Assembly: GCA_947585745.1 (NCBI GenBank) | Contig: CANPXF010000009.1 | Location: 1-64,000, forward strand | Origin: an uncultured Clostridia bacterium | Lineage (GTDB): Bacteria > Bacillota > Clostridia > Oscillospirales > Acutalibacteraceae | Length of the DNA stretch: 64,000 nucleotides | Reading direction: 5' to 3' | Shown: positions 27,803-35,407 of the stretch, piece after piece | How the letters are laid out: every line of letters begins with the position of its first letter | Numbering within the stretch: position 1 is the first letter of the stretch | Position numbers and translations under genes: made by a program | The notes under the pieces: generated by a model | Told to the model about the DNA's origin: nothing | The model's database searches: none | What the model saw: only the letters and a program-made list of their open reading frames with translations

Positions 27803-28812
27803 TAATTACTGTTGGAGTAATAGCGTACAACGAAAAAAAGTCGCTCGGTTCGCTTTTGAAGGATATTTGCGCTCAAACCTATGACCATAAAAAAATTGAG
27901 GTTATCTTAGTTGACGGCAATTCAACGGATAACACCAAAAAAATTATGGAAACCTTTAAAAAAAATAATCAGAAAGATTTTTACGATGTAAAAGTTCTTT
28001 CAAATCCAAAAAGGACACAGCCCTGCGGTTGGAATGTCGTACTCAACAATTACAGCGGAGATGCCGTTGTGAGGATTGACGCTCACGCCTCCATTCCAAG
28101 CAATTTTATTGAAAAAAACATCGAAACGCTCTCAGGCGGAGAGGACATCTGCGGAGGCTTCAGACCTAATATTATTGACTCTCCTACCCCTTGGAAAGAA
28201 ACCCTTCTGCTCGTTGAAACCTCTATGTTCGGAAGCTCAATCGCCCCCTACAGACGCCAGCAGGGAAAAAGCTACGTCAACTCTCTTTTTCACGGCGCGT
28301 ACAAGCGCGAGGTTTTTGATAAGGTAGGATTTTTCAACGAGTCGCTTGTCCGCACGGAGGATAACGAAATCCACCATAGAATGCAACAAGCGGGCTTTAA
28401 ACTCTGTTTTAATCCCGAAATTATATCATATCAACACACGAGAAACAGCCTTAAAGGTATGATAAAACAGAAATTCGGAAACGGAAAGTGGATAGGACTT
28501 ACTCTCTCTGTTTCTCCAAAATGCCTTTCCTATTATCATTTTGTGCCGTTTTTATTCGTTATGGGAATTATATTCTGCTCGATTTTTGCGTGTTTCGGCT
28601 ATCCTTTATTGCTTGAAATTCTACTGCTTTTATATTCGATGTTTGACTTTGTAAATACGGTAAGTTGTTTTACAATGAGAGATATACACTTCCATTACTT
28701 TTTGTTGCCGTTTTTGTTTCCGCTTATGCACATCGCTTACGGAGTGGGAACATTGGTCGGAATATTCCAAATCCCGTTTTGGAAGAAAAAACTCAAAAAG
28801 GAAAACGGTTAA
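27799..28812 (+). CDS. Family 2 glycosyltransferase, ExoA-like
   Basis: The 337-residue protein begins with the GT-A fold: ITVGVIAYNEKKSLG, then VILVDGNSTDNTKK, and the metal-binding RIDAHASIP near residue 92. A later TEDNEIHHRM segment (about 193) is the acceptor-side motif. The C terminus has two or three membrane helices, as in ExoA-type enzymes that add sugars to lipid-linked polymers at the inner face of the membrane. It precedes licD in the envelope operon. The sugar is not predictable. Confidence 0.88.
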   Translation: MIITVGVIAYNEKKSLGSLLKDICAQTYDHKKIEVILVDGNSTDNTKKIMETFKKNNQKDFYDVKVLSNPKRTQPCGWNVVLNNYSGDAVVRIDAHASIPSNFIEKNIETLSGGEDICGGFRPNIIDSPTPWKETLLLVETSMFGSSIAPYRRQQGKSYVNSLFHGAYKREVFDKVGFFNESLVRTEDNEIHHRMQQAGFKLCFNPEIISYQHTRNSLKGMIKQKFGNGKWIGLTLSVSPKCLSYYHFVPFLFVMGIIFCSIFACFGYPLLLEILLLLYSMFDFVNTVSCFTMRDIHFHYFLLPFLFPLMHIAYGVGTLVGIFQIPFWKKKLKKENG

Positions 28813-28823
28813 TCGGTGTTGTT

Positions 28824-29672
28824 ATGGCGGAAAAATTGCAATTAAGCAAAAAACAGTTACGTGCGTTACAGCTTAAAGAGCTTGATATTCTAAAATATTT
28901 TCGTGATTTCTGCGACAGTCACAACCTCACCTACTATTTGTGCGGAGGTTGTCTTATCGGCGCGCTCCGTTACGGAGGATTTATTCCCTGGGACGACGAC
29001 GCCGATGTTTTTATGCCGAGAGCCGACTATGAAATATTTATAAAGGAATATTTAAAGGAAAATCCAAGCGAACGTTTTGTTCTTCTCAACGAAACTGACG
29101 AAACCTTTACCCGAAACTGCTTTGCGACCTTAGTTGACACAAGCGCCACGCTGATAAAAAATTATCAGAAAGACTTAAATATCCCCCACGGTATTGCGTT
29201 TGATATTTTTCCTATCGACCCAAGACCGTCTAAAAAAGCTTTAAAATATCTGCAGTTTTTTTGGTGCATAATCTACTCGCTGTTCAGAGCGCAGACTGTT
29301 CCCGAAAAACACGGCGGAATTATGGCTTTCGGAAGTAAAATACTTTTTAGTATTTTCAGAAGCTTTAAAACGAGAAAGAAAATATGGAAATTTGCCGAAA
29401 AAAAAATGACAAAATATTCGATTGACGAATGTGACTACATATGCGAGCTTTGCGCAGGTCCGAGGATAATGAAGAACGAATATCCCAAGGAGTTGTTTGA
29501 AAGCACGACCGAAGTTGAATTTGAGGGAGAAAAATTCAAGGCGATGGTCGGTTACAAAGAATATCTTGCGATTGCGTTCGGAGATGATTATATGACGCCC
29601 CCTCCGAAAGAAGAACAGATAATCGCGCACGACTTGGCATATATCGACCTTTCAAAAAACGCGAAAGTTTAA
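28824..29672 (+). CDS. LicD family phosphotransferase
   Basis: The start at 28824 follows the GT2 stop by 11 bases; an open frame continues upstream inside the GT2 gene but has no family resemblance. The 282-residue protein has the LicD nucleotidyltransferase-fold motifs: YYLCGGCLIGALRYGGFIPWDDDADV (read in parts) with the metal Asp trio, and FPIDPRP. LicD proteins add phosphocholine or similar groups to surface sugars. It closes the operon before a strong terminator. The donor, a CDP-linked alcohol, is not encoded nearby. Confidence 0.9.
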   Translation: MAEKLQLSKKQLRALQLKELDILKYFRDFCDSHNLTYYLCGGCLIGALRYGGFIPWDDDADVFMPRADYEIFIKEYLKENPSERFVLLNETDETFTRNCFATLVDTSATLIKNYQKDLNIPHGIAFDIFPIDPRPSKKALKYLQFFWCIIYSLFRAQTVPEKHGGIMAFGSKILFSIFRSFKTRKKIWKFAEKKMTKYSIDECDYICELCAGPRIMKNEYPKELFESTTEVEFEGEKFKAMVGYKEYLAIAFGDDYMTPPPKEEQIIAHDLAYIDLSKNAKV

Positions 29673-29678
29673 TCTAAA

Positions 29679-29714
29679 AAAACAGACCGCCCGTATTAAA
29701 CGGGTGGTCTGTTT
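29679..29714. terminator. Bidirectional terminator
   Basis: AACAGACCGCCCGT pairs with ACGGGTGGTCTGTT around a short loop with T-rich ends on both sides. It ends the envelope operon and the converging folT. Confidence 0.9.
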
Positions 29715-29728
29715 CTTTAAACTTTACT

Positions 29729-30298
29729 TTAACTTTTAATTTTAACGGCTTTTTTGAGCGCCTTCCCGAAAACATAAATAAGGAATACAGACGGTATAAA
29801 TTTAATCGCCTCGCTTACCGCTCTCGTCAAAAGGAATATTTCAAACGTGTCTCCGTTTCCCGCGCCGTATATAAAATACAACCAGTATCCTGATAAAAAC
29901 ACTTCTATGAATACCGCGTTAATTGTCCAAGAAATCAAAACCGATTTGACGGTGGCATTATTCTTATATAGAAATATTCCTAAAATCAATCCCGTTAAAA
30001 TACCGTTTATTGTGAACCCTGGAAAATACGAACCTCCGCTTGCGGGATTTATAAAGAACGAGAGAATGTCGCCTAATCCCCCGACAACTGACGCGCCTAT
30101 AGGTCCGAACAATATTGCCGCAACCGCTATTGGAAGAAAATTTATGCTTATTTTAATCAAATTTCCGAACATCGCCATAGTTGAATTGGCAAAAATTCCT
30201 ACAATAATCCTAAGCGCCAAAAGCATAGCAAGCGCAACCAACGAATACACATTGTTTAATTCTTTAAATGAATTAACGAATTTCTCTTTTACTGACAT
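29729..30298 (-). CDS. folT: ECF transporter folate S-component FolT
   Basis: The 189-residue protein has about six membrane helices, the usual size of an ECF S-component. It has the small-residue rich helices that dock EcfT (ALAMLLALRIIVGIFANST near the N terminus) and the family loop GPIGASVVGGLGDILSFFINP. A tetrahydrofolate riboswitch and terminator lie directly upstream, which fixes folate as the likely substrate. GGAGG at 30304-30308 is the ribosome site. The ATPases and EcfT would come from the module at 8.6-11.1 kb. Confidence 0.9.
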   Translation of the reverse strand: MSVKEKFVNSFKELNNVYSLVALAMLLALRIIVGIFANSTMAMFGNLIKISINFLPIAVAAILFGPIGASVVGGLGDILSFFINPASGGSYFPGFTINGILTGLILGIFLYKNNATVKSVLISWTINAVFIEVFLSGYWLYFIYGAGNGDTFEIFLLTRAVSEAIKFIPSVFLIYVFGKALKKAVKIKS

Positions 30299-30433
30299 TT
30301 TACCTCCATTTTTTAAATCCGCTGATTACACTAATAAACAGTTTTAGGTTTCGTATGTCGTTTGTGTAAAACTCAACTAAACGGCATACTGAAATTTTAC
30401 TTTAAGGGAACATTTCCTGTTTTTCCTCAAAGT

Positions 30434-30459
30434 AAAAAGGGACCGCACAGCGCAGTCCC
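30434..30459 (-). terminator. Riboswitch-linked terminator before folT
   Basis: GGGACTGCGC pairs with GTGCGGTCCC and runs into TTTTT on the minus strand. It lies between the THF riboswitch and folT. Being downstream of the aptamer, it is the expected off-state structure. Confidence 0.85.
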
Positions 30460-30473
30460 TCAACATTTTAATG

Positions 30474-30580
30474 TAACAGTGGGATGCGAAGCCTGCACCG
30501 CAGTACACTGAGCGTAACTTTCGTTCCCCTGACAACTCCCCGTTCAAAGGACACTTTACGCGCAAGCCTCTACTCTGTGA
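30474..30580 (-). promoter_or_regulatory. Tetrahydrofolate (folT) riboswitch
   Basis: Read on the minus strand this segment has the class I THF aptamer pieces in order: GAGTAGA, GCGTAAAGTG, GGGGAGTTGTC, ACGAAAGTTACGC, GCGGTG, and GCATCCCACTGT closing the outer stem with ACAG. Sequence and order match the known folT motif, and the gene downstream is an S-component of the folate type. Binding of reduced folate should favour the following terminator. Confidence 0.88.
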
Positions 30581-30588
30581 ACAAAATT

Positions 30589-30617
30589 ATTATATAACTA
30601 TACGTTTACTTTGTCAA
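30589..30617 (-). promoter_or_regulatory. Consensus promoter of the folT riboswitch transcript
   Basis: TTGACA, a 17-base spacer and TATAAT, all perfect, start transcription just before the THF aptamer. Confidence 0.88.
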
Positions 30618-30643
30618 TATATTGTCGAAAGTCGGTAAAAAAA

Positions 30644-31312
30644 CTATAAAATTCCCGAAAATATAAAGAGAATAAGTATAAGCGTAATTACCGCAAACGC
30701 CGATACGCTGATAAGAATAACCGTGTTGCTTTTTCTGTTTTCATTAACAAACCCGTCTCTCCTCTTAACAAGCCCCGATTTTCTCAAAGCGGTTACAACT
30801 GCTTTGTAAAGAAACAAAATGAGGGCGCTGTTAAGTCCCGCTTTAATAGCGTTAAACGGAATAAGTACGGGAATAAAAAGGGCAAGCACCTGTTCTCTGG
30901 AAACGCCCATATAAATGGGAGTCATAATATAATTCCATAAAAGCATTATAGCAATCAATGACAGAGAGCCTGCGGCAAGTCCTGTAATTGCCCTCGACAT
31001 TTTCTTGTTCCTATGGTAAATAATCGAGCTGACCCCGATAAACACAGCCGAAGATAAGAAGTTCATAACAAGTCCTATAGGTCCCGTGGTGCTTATGGTA
31101 ACCATTTCAATAAGGCACACAATAAGCGCCATAACAAGTCCCGCAATCGGTCCGAAAATAAACGCGCCGATTGTAAGGATAACGTCTTTCGGCTCGTAGG
31201 TTAAGAATCCGCCTATATTCGGTATTCTCAGAAAGACGTCACAAGCTACCGCAATCGCGGTAAGCATTGCCATAGAACATATCGTTTTAATACGTTCGCT
31301 TGATTTTGTCAT
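30644..31312 (-). CDS. ribU: ECF transporter riboflavin S-component RibU
   Basis: This 222-residue membrane protein has about six helices and the RibU pattern: AMLTAIAVACDVFLRIP, FLTYEPKDVILTIGAFIFGP and a later ISTTGPIGLVMNFLSS. RibU binds riboflavin outside the cell and uses the shared EcfA1A2T module for import. An FMN riboswitch and terminator upstream confirm the substrate. AGGAGG at 31320-31325 is the ribosome site. After the RibU core a basic tail and one more hydrophobic helix follow (about 195-222). Confidence 0.93.
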   Translation of the reverse strand: MTKSSERIKTICSMAMLTAIAVACDVFLRIPNIGGFLTYEPKDVILTIGAFIFGPIAGLVMALIVCLIEMVTISTTGPIGLVMNFLSSAVFIGVSSIIYHRNKKMSRAITGLAAGSLSLIAIMLLWNYIMTPIYMGVSREQVLALFIPVLIPFNAIKAGLNSALILFLYKAVVTALRKSGLVKRRDGFVNENRKSNTVILISVSAFAVITLILILFIFSGIL

Positions 31313-31360
31313 AATAATGACCTCCTAAAAATTTTTTGAGGCTGTCATCGGATTTTCTTA

Positions 31361-31392
31361 AAAAAGAAAACTCCGTTGCAACTGCAACGGAG
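31361..31392 (-). terminator. Riboswitch-linked terminator before ribU
   Basis: CTCCGTTGCA pairs with TGCAACGGAG, followed by TTTTCTTTTTT on the minus strand. It lies between the FMN aptamer and ribU. Confidence 0.88.
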
Positions 31393-31414
31393 CGTAAATT
31401 CACAGTATGACTGC

Positions 31415-31526
<112 letters not shown>

Positions 31527-31539
31527 AACTTCTACTATT

Positions 31540-31567
31540 ATTATATTCCTTTATCCTCTTTTGTCAA
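31540..31567 (-). promoter_or_regulatory. Consensus promoter of the ribU transcript
   Basis: TTGACA, a 16-base spacer and TATAAT on the minus strand. The -35 box lies within the last codons of the brkB-family gene. Confidence 0.85.
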
Positions 31568-32450
31568 TATGATTTAACAAGGTTTTTATTTTATAAGTAC
31601 ACCTTGATTTTAAATCATAAAACAAATATCTGTTAATGTAATTGAGCTGGATACAGTAAAGCATAATATACATTGAAAAATAAATCCAAATCATAACTAC
31701 CGCTAAGGTACCAAGACTTCCGTATATTGAAAAACCGTTAAAGTACTTTACATAAACTCCTATTCCGATTGAGAGAAGTATCCAGCAAAGCGCCGTTATC
31801 AAAACTCCGGGAAGCTGTAATCTGAATTTGGCCCAGCGTTTGTCGTCAAGCTTTCTGTGGAGATAGAGAGTTAACGCCAAGCTCATAAGTAAAACAATCA
31901 CGACAAACGCCACGACATATCTGAGCGTATACATCAACTCTATAACGTGCGGAAGATTTTTTATATACGGCTTTATAATCTCGTCAACAAATTCACCAAT
32001 AACCAGTATTCCTAACGCAAGGAAAATTACAATCAACATTATTAAAGTATATCCCATTGCGTAAAGCCTTTTTACGAACCATAAGTTTCGGTTGGGGATT
32101 TTATAAATTCTGTTTATACCCTCTGTAATTGAGTAAATTCCCTTACCCGCCGACCAGAGCGCCAATATAAGGGTAGTAAAGGCTATGCCGACAGAGTTTT
32201 CATAGGCGGTGTCGATAAAACCTTGAAAATAAACGCTGAACTCCCTTGAAATAGAGCCTTGTAAATAGGTTTCAAAAACATCTCTCGGAATATTAAAAAA
32301 AGATAAAACCGCAAAGGCAAACATCAAAAGCGGTACAATCGAAAGAATCATAAAGAAAGCCGACTGCCCCGCAATTGCGGATATATTATCCTTGGAATTT
32401 TTCTCAATAAAATATTTTATTTTACCAATAAGCTTCGTATTCTTCTTCAT
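31551..32450 (-). CDS. YihY/BrkB family membrane protein
   Basis: The 299-residue protein has about six membrane helices and the YihY (once called RNase BN) pattern: DNISAIAGQSAFFMILSIVP, LALWSAGKGIYSITEGINRIY and IYGSLGTLAVVMIWIYFSMY. The family is probably a transporter or envelope protein, its substrate unknown. I place the start at 32450 because a promoter lies at 32466-32494, so the longer frame to 32510 would begin before transcription. The leader is then only about 10 bases, with GGTG as a weak ribosome site. Confidence 0.85.
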   Translation of the reverse strand: MKKNTKLIGKIKYFIEKNSKDNISAIAGQSAFFMILSIVPLLMFAFAVLSFFNIPRDVFETYLQGSISREFSVYFQGFIDTAYENSVGIAFTTLILALWSAGKGIYSITEGINRIYKIPNRNLWFVKRLYAMGYTLIMLIVIFLALGILVIGEFVDEIIKPYIKNLPHVIELMYTLRYVVAFVVIVLLMSLALTLYLHRKLDDKRWAKFRLQLPGVLITALCWILLSIGIGVYVKYFNGFSIYGSLGTLAVVMIWIYFSMYIMLYCIQLNYINRYLFYDLKSRCTYKIKTLLNHIDKRG

Positions 32451-32465
32451 AGTAACACCAAATAA

Positions 32466-32494
32466 AGTATAACAGATATTTTTGTAATATACAA
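32466..32494 (-). promoter_or_regulatory. Promoter of the YihY/BrkB gene
   Basis: TTGTAT, a 17-base spacer and TATACT with an extended TG on the minus strand. It lies very near the start codon at 32450. Confidence 0.65.
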
Positions 32495-32496
32495 CA

Positions 32497-32526
32497 AGAA
32501 AGCGTCGCATATAGCGTACGCTTTCT
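32497..32526. repeat. Inverted repeat between tandem repeats and brkB
   Basis: AGAAAGCGT and ACGCTTTCT form a perfect 9-bp stem with a 12-base loop. There is no T tract, so it is not a standard terminator. It sits just upstream of the brkB promoter and may be an operator or a transcript 3-prime end. Confidence 0.5.
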
Positions 32527-32561
32527 ATATAAATCCTTTAAAAGTTTCTAAAAAGTCTACA

Positions 32562-32650
32562 GCAGAACCTGTCCTCCCTATCCAAAGTAAGATAAGGGAA
32601 GAAACATTTGGGGGAAATAAACTGTCAGAGAGGGACTGCATTGTCTGACG
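32562..32650. repeat. 89-bp tandem unit, copy 1
   Basis: This is the first of two 89-bp units set 103 bp apart, about 89 percent identical by eye (10 differences, mostly transitions). Within it GTCAGA and TCTGAC can form a hairpin around GAGGGACTGCATTG, and CCCTATC can pair with GATAAGGG. No coding frame is evident. It lies in the gap between the ABC transporter ATPase gene and brkB. I do not recognise it; it could be a structured RNA or a REP/MITE-like element. Confidence 0.75.
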
Positions 32651-32664
32651 CTAATATACAAAAC

Positions 32665-32753
32665 GCAGAATCTGTCCTCCCTATCCAAAGTGAGATAGAG
32701 GAAGATACGTTTGGGGGAGATGAATTGTCAGAGAGGGACTGCAATGTCTGACG
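32665..32753. repeat. 89-bp tandem unit, copy 2
   Basis: The second unit has the same length and no gaps against the first. The stem parts GTCAGA/TCTGAC are unchanged. In the second stem CCTATC pairs with GATAGAGG; the changed bases move the bulge but keep pairing. The copy ends 13 bases before the stop codon of the ATPase gene. Fourteen bases separate the two units. Confidence 0.75.
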
Positions 32754-32766
32754 TAGAGATATAAAA

Positions 32767-33528
32767 TTAAGCGTTTTTTACTTTGTTGAGGAAAGCCTTT
32801 ACCCTGTCGTTTTTGGGATTGTCAATAACGTCTTCAGGTTTTCCCTGCTCTACAATGTAGCCCTCATCCATAAAAATAACTCTGTCGGATACATTACGGG
32901 CAAAATCAATTTCGTGAGTTACTATTACCATCGTCATCTTCTGACTTGCTAATAATCTTAAAACCTTGAGAATTTCTGATGTCAACTCCGGGTCCAGCGC
33001 GCTTGTCGGCTCGTCAAAGAAAAGAATTTTCGGATTCATCGCGAGCGCTCTCGCTATTGCGACGCGCTGTTGCTGACCGCCTGAAAGCTGACAAGGATAG
33101 TAATCGACCTTATCCTCTATGCCCATCTGATTAAGAAGCTCCAACGCTTCTTTTTCAACCTCTTTTTTGTCGCGCTTTTGGATATGTACGGGCGCGTCTG
33201 TAATATTTTTCAGAACCGTGTAATGCGGAAAGAGATTAAAATTCTGAAAAACCAGTCCGAAATAATTTTGTATTTTTTTAATTTCAGACTTAGAAGCGTA
33301 AACTGATTTTCCGTCAATCTCGCTTACAGCGCTTTCTCCGCAGTAATCGAGCGTACCCGCGTCCATCGTTTCAAGCATAGTCGCGCACCTTAAAAGAGTC
33401 GACTTACCGCTTCCGGAGGGACCTAATATTGATACAACCTCGCCTTCTTCGACGCTGATAGATATGTCTTTCAGAACTTCAAGGTCATCAAACGACTTCT
33501 TTAGATTGTTAATTTCAAGCAGTTTCAT
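32767..33528 (-). CDS. Polar amino-acid ABC transporter ATPase
   Basis: The 253-residue ATPase drives uptake through the permease next to it. Walker A is GPSGSGKST near residue 37, the Q-loop is in [14 protein letters not shown], the signature is [15 protein letters not shown] and Walker [15 protein letters not shown]. The FNLFPH form is typical of the GlnQ/HisP/ArtP subgroup. It is the third gene of a binding protein-permease-ATPase operon and is followed by the tandem 89-bp repeats. Confidence 0.93.
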   Translation of the reverse strand: MKLLEINNLKKSFDDLEVLKDISISVEEGEVVSILGPSGSGKSTLLRCATMLETMDAGTLDYCGESAVSEIDGKSVYASKSEIKKIQNYFGLVFQNFNLFPHYTVLKNITDAPVHIQKRDKKEVEKEALELLNQMGIEDKVDYYPCQLSGGQQQRVAIARALAMNPKILFFDEPTSALDPELTSEILKVLRLLASQKMTMVIVTHEIDFARNVSDRVIFMDEGYIVEQGKPEDVIDNPKNDRVKAFLNKVKNA

Positions 33529-33539
33529 AAAAGCGCCCC

Positions 33540-34307
33540 CTACTTCTGATAATAATTCATTTTCTTTTCAATTTTACTCATAACAAATGATACTATAAGA
33601 TTGAAAATATAGTAGAACACACCCGCAACGAATAAGGGCATAATGTTGCTTTCCGAGGCGGAAAGCTGTTTAGCCATTGTGAACATCTCAACAAAGGCGA
33701 TAGCAAACGCAAGCGACGTGTCCTTAACAAGCGTGATAATCTCATTTGTAACGGGAGGTAAAATATGACGTACCATTTGCGGAAATACTATTTTCATAAA
33801 GGTTTGACCGCGTGAATATCCCAAAACCTTTGACGCCTCGTACTGACCCTTTGGCACAGCCTCAATACCGCTCCTGTATATCTCGGCAAAATAAGCGGCA
33901 TAGTTAAGCGCAAATCCGATTATGGCGGCATAGAAGCGGTAATCAGCGCTCAGCGGGAGTTTAAAAACATAATACGGTCCGAAATAAACCACAAGAAGCT
34001 GTAGCATCAGCGGAGTTCCGCGCATTACGGATATGTAAAATTTCGCGATAAGCTCAACTATTTTAAAACGCGAGCGCCTTGCGAAACAGATTAGAAGTCC
34101 AAGAGGCATTGAAAAAATCAATGTCAACGCAAAAAGCGCAAGCGACAGCCAAATTCCCGACGAAAGCTGGGATATAATATTAAACAACCAGCCCAAAAAT
34201 CCGCTGTCTGAATCATTTGAAACACCGCAGGCAGTCATTGTCGCGGGGATTAAAAGAGCGATAAATACAGCGATAGCGATTAAGGGTTTCTTCTTCATAT
34301 AACTCAT
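33540..34307 (-). CDS. Polar amino-acid ABC transporter permease
   Basis: The 255-residue protein begins with a hydrophobic helix that could pass for a lipoprotein signal (ends TACG), then five or so helices. The HisM/GlnP family parts are [21 protein letters not shown] and the ATPase-docking loop [21 protein letters not shown] near residue 160. It works as a dimer with the ATPase 11 bases downstream. The gene lies 126 bases after the binding protein, with a terminator hairpin in that gap. Confidence 0.92.
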   Translation of the reverse strand: MSYMKKKPLIAIAVFIALLIPATMTACGVSNDSDSGFLGWLFNIISQLSSGIWLSLALFALTLIFSMPLGLLICFARRSRFKIVELIAKFYISVMRGTPLMLQLLVVYFGPYYVFKLPLSADYRFYAAIIGFALNYAAYFAEIYRSGIEAVPKGQYEASKVLGYSRGQTFMKIVFPQMVRHILPPVTNEIITLVKDTSLAFAIAFVEMFTMAKQLSASESNIMPLFVAGVFYYIFNLIVSFVMSKIEKKMNYYQK

Positions 34308-34397
34308 TACGACTCATTCCTTAAACTTACATAATGTTTATAAAATCATAAAGCTTTATTCCCTTTATAACAGGGAATTTCTCATAACGTAAATAAA

Positions 34398-34420
34398 GGC
34401 TACCTCAAATTGAGGCAGCC
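34398..34420 (-). terminator. Hairpin between binding protein and permease genes
   Basis: GGCTGCCTCAA pairs with TTGAGGTAGCC with almost no loop and runs into TTTATTT on the minus strand. It probably ends part of the transcripts, so that the binding protein is made in excess over the permease. Confidence 0.75.
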
Positions 34421-34433
34421 CCTCTAATTTCAA

Positions 34434-35306
34434 TTAGTCTTTGCCAAGACAAATAGCTTTCGCAAGATTATACTTCTTCTTGCTTGCGATTTTCTCGACT
34501 GTACCGTCTTCATACATTTCAAGCAAGGTTTTCTCAACTATGTCTTTAAGCGCTGTGTTCCCCTTCTTAAAACCGATAGCGTATTGCTCGGAAGAAATCT
34601 GGTCATCGAGAAGCTTATATTTATTTTTATTATTGTTAATATGGTAATTAGCAACGCCGATGTCCATACAAACCGCGTCAACCGCGCCCGCCTCAAGATT
34701 CATAAGAGCGGAGTTGTAATCTCCTACCTGTTGTAAGTCCTTAAAGGAAGCGGCAAGCTTTTTATTCGCGTCCGTTGCGTCGTCGTCCGTGAGAGCCGCA
34801 AGAGCGGATGAATCAGTCTGAACAGCTACAGTCTTGCCCGAAAGGTCATCAAGAGATTGAATATCCGAATCCTTTTTAACTACAACAACCTGCGTGTTGT
34901 CAATATAAGGTACAGACCAAGTATAATCATCTTCACGTCCGTTCATTGTAAAGCCGTTCCAAATGCAGGAAATCGTACCTGAATCAAGCTCCATATCCTT
35001 GCTGTCCCAGTCGATAGGACGCTTTTCTAACTTCCAGCCTAAGCGGTCGCAAACTTCCTGCGCGAGGTCAAGGTCAAAGCCTGTATATTCGCCTGTTTTC
35101 TTGTCCTTATAGCCGTAAGGAGCAAATTCAGCGTCAAAGCCTACGGTAAATGTTTTTGAGCCGTCCTCGCTTACTGTAGCGGCAGTCTTGCTTTGGTCAG
35201 CCTTTGAAGCTGTATCGGAGCTTTTCTCGGAAGAGCCTGTACAGCCTGCCAACGCTAACGCGGAAAGCATAACTACTGCGAGTAATAATGCTAATGTTTT
35301 TTTCAT
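34434..35306 (-). CDS. Amino-acid ABC transporter substrate-binding lipoprotein
   Basis: The start at 35306 has AGGTG upstream and follows the promoter; a longer frame would begin inside the promoter. The 290-residue protein has a lipoprotein signal ending LALAGC, a Ser/Lys/Asp-rich linker and a PBPb-type type II binding fold (FTVGFDAEFAPYGYKD, then TGFDLDLAQEVCDRLG). WNGFTMNGRE and DNTQVVVVKKDSDI are typical of polar amino-acid binders such as those for glutamine or cystine. Which amino acid cannot be read from the sequence. Confidence 0.9.
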   Translation of the reverse strand: MKKTLALLLAVVMLSALALAGCTGSSEKSSDTASKADQSKTAATVSEDGSKTFTVGFDAEFAPYGYKDKKTGEYTGFDLDLAQEVCDRLGWKLEKRPIDWDSKDMELDSGTISCIWNGFTMNGREDDYTWSVPYIDNTQVVVVKKDSDIQSLDDLSGKTVAVQTDSSALAALTDDDATDANKKLAASFKDLQQVGDYNSALMNLEAGAVDAVCMDIGVANYHINNNKNKYKLLDDQISSEQYAIGFKKGNTALKDIVEKTLLEMYEDGTVEKIASKKKYNLAKAICLGKD

Positions 35307-35353
35307 AATGCGCACCTCGTTTAATATTCTTTGTAAATATTTAAGCAAGGTTA

Positions 35354-35382
35354 ATTTTACCACATCATCACGCTAAAGTCAA
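35354..35382 (-). promoter_or_regulatory. Promoter of the amino-acid ABC operon
   Basis: TTGACT, a 17-base spacer and TAAAAT with an upstream TGG on the minus strand, about 48 bases before the start codon. Confidence 0.75.
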
Positions 35383-35407
35383 CTAAAAAATTAATTATTT
35401 TGAAGTT

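Noticed and set aside
28665..28823. N-terminal extension of the LicD protein
   Set aside because: It is an out-of-frame shadow of the GT2 gene end; LicD homology begins after 28824.
30377..30565. 62-codon minus-strand open frame
   Set aside because: It lies within the THF riboswitch and its terminator, which explain this stretch better.
32562..32753. CRISPR array
   Set aside because: Only two copies of 89 bp with a 14-base spacer; lengths do not fit a CRISPR repeat-spacer pattern and no cas genes are present.
35307..35363. Upstream start of the amino-acid binding protein
   Set aside because: The codons lie in the promoter and before a standard lipoprotein signal; AGGTG supports 35306.
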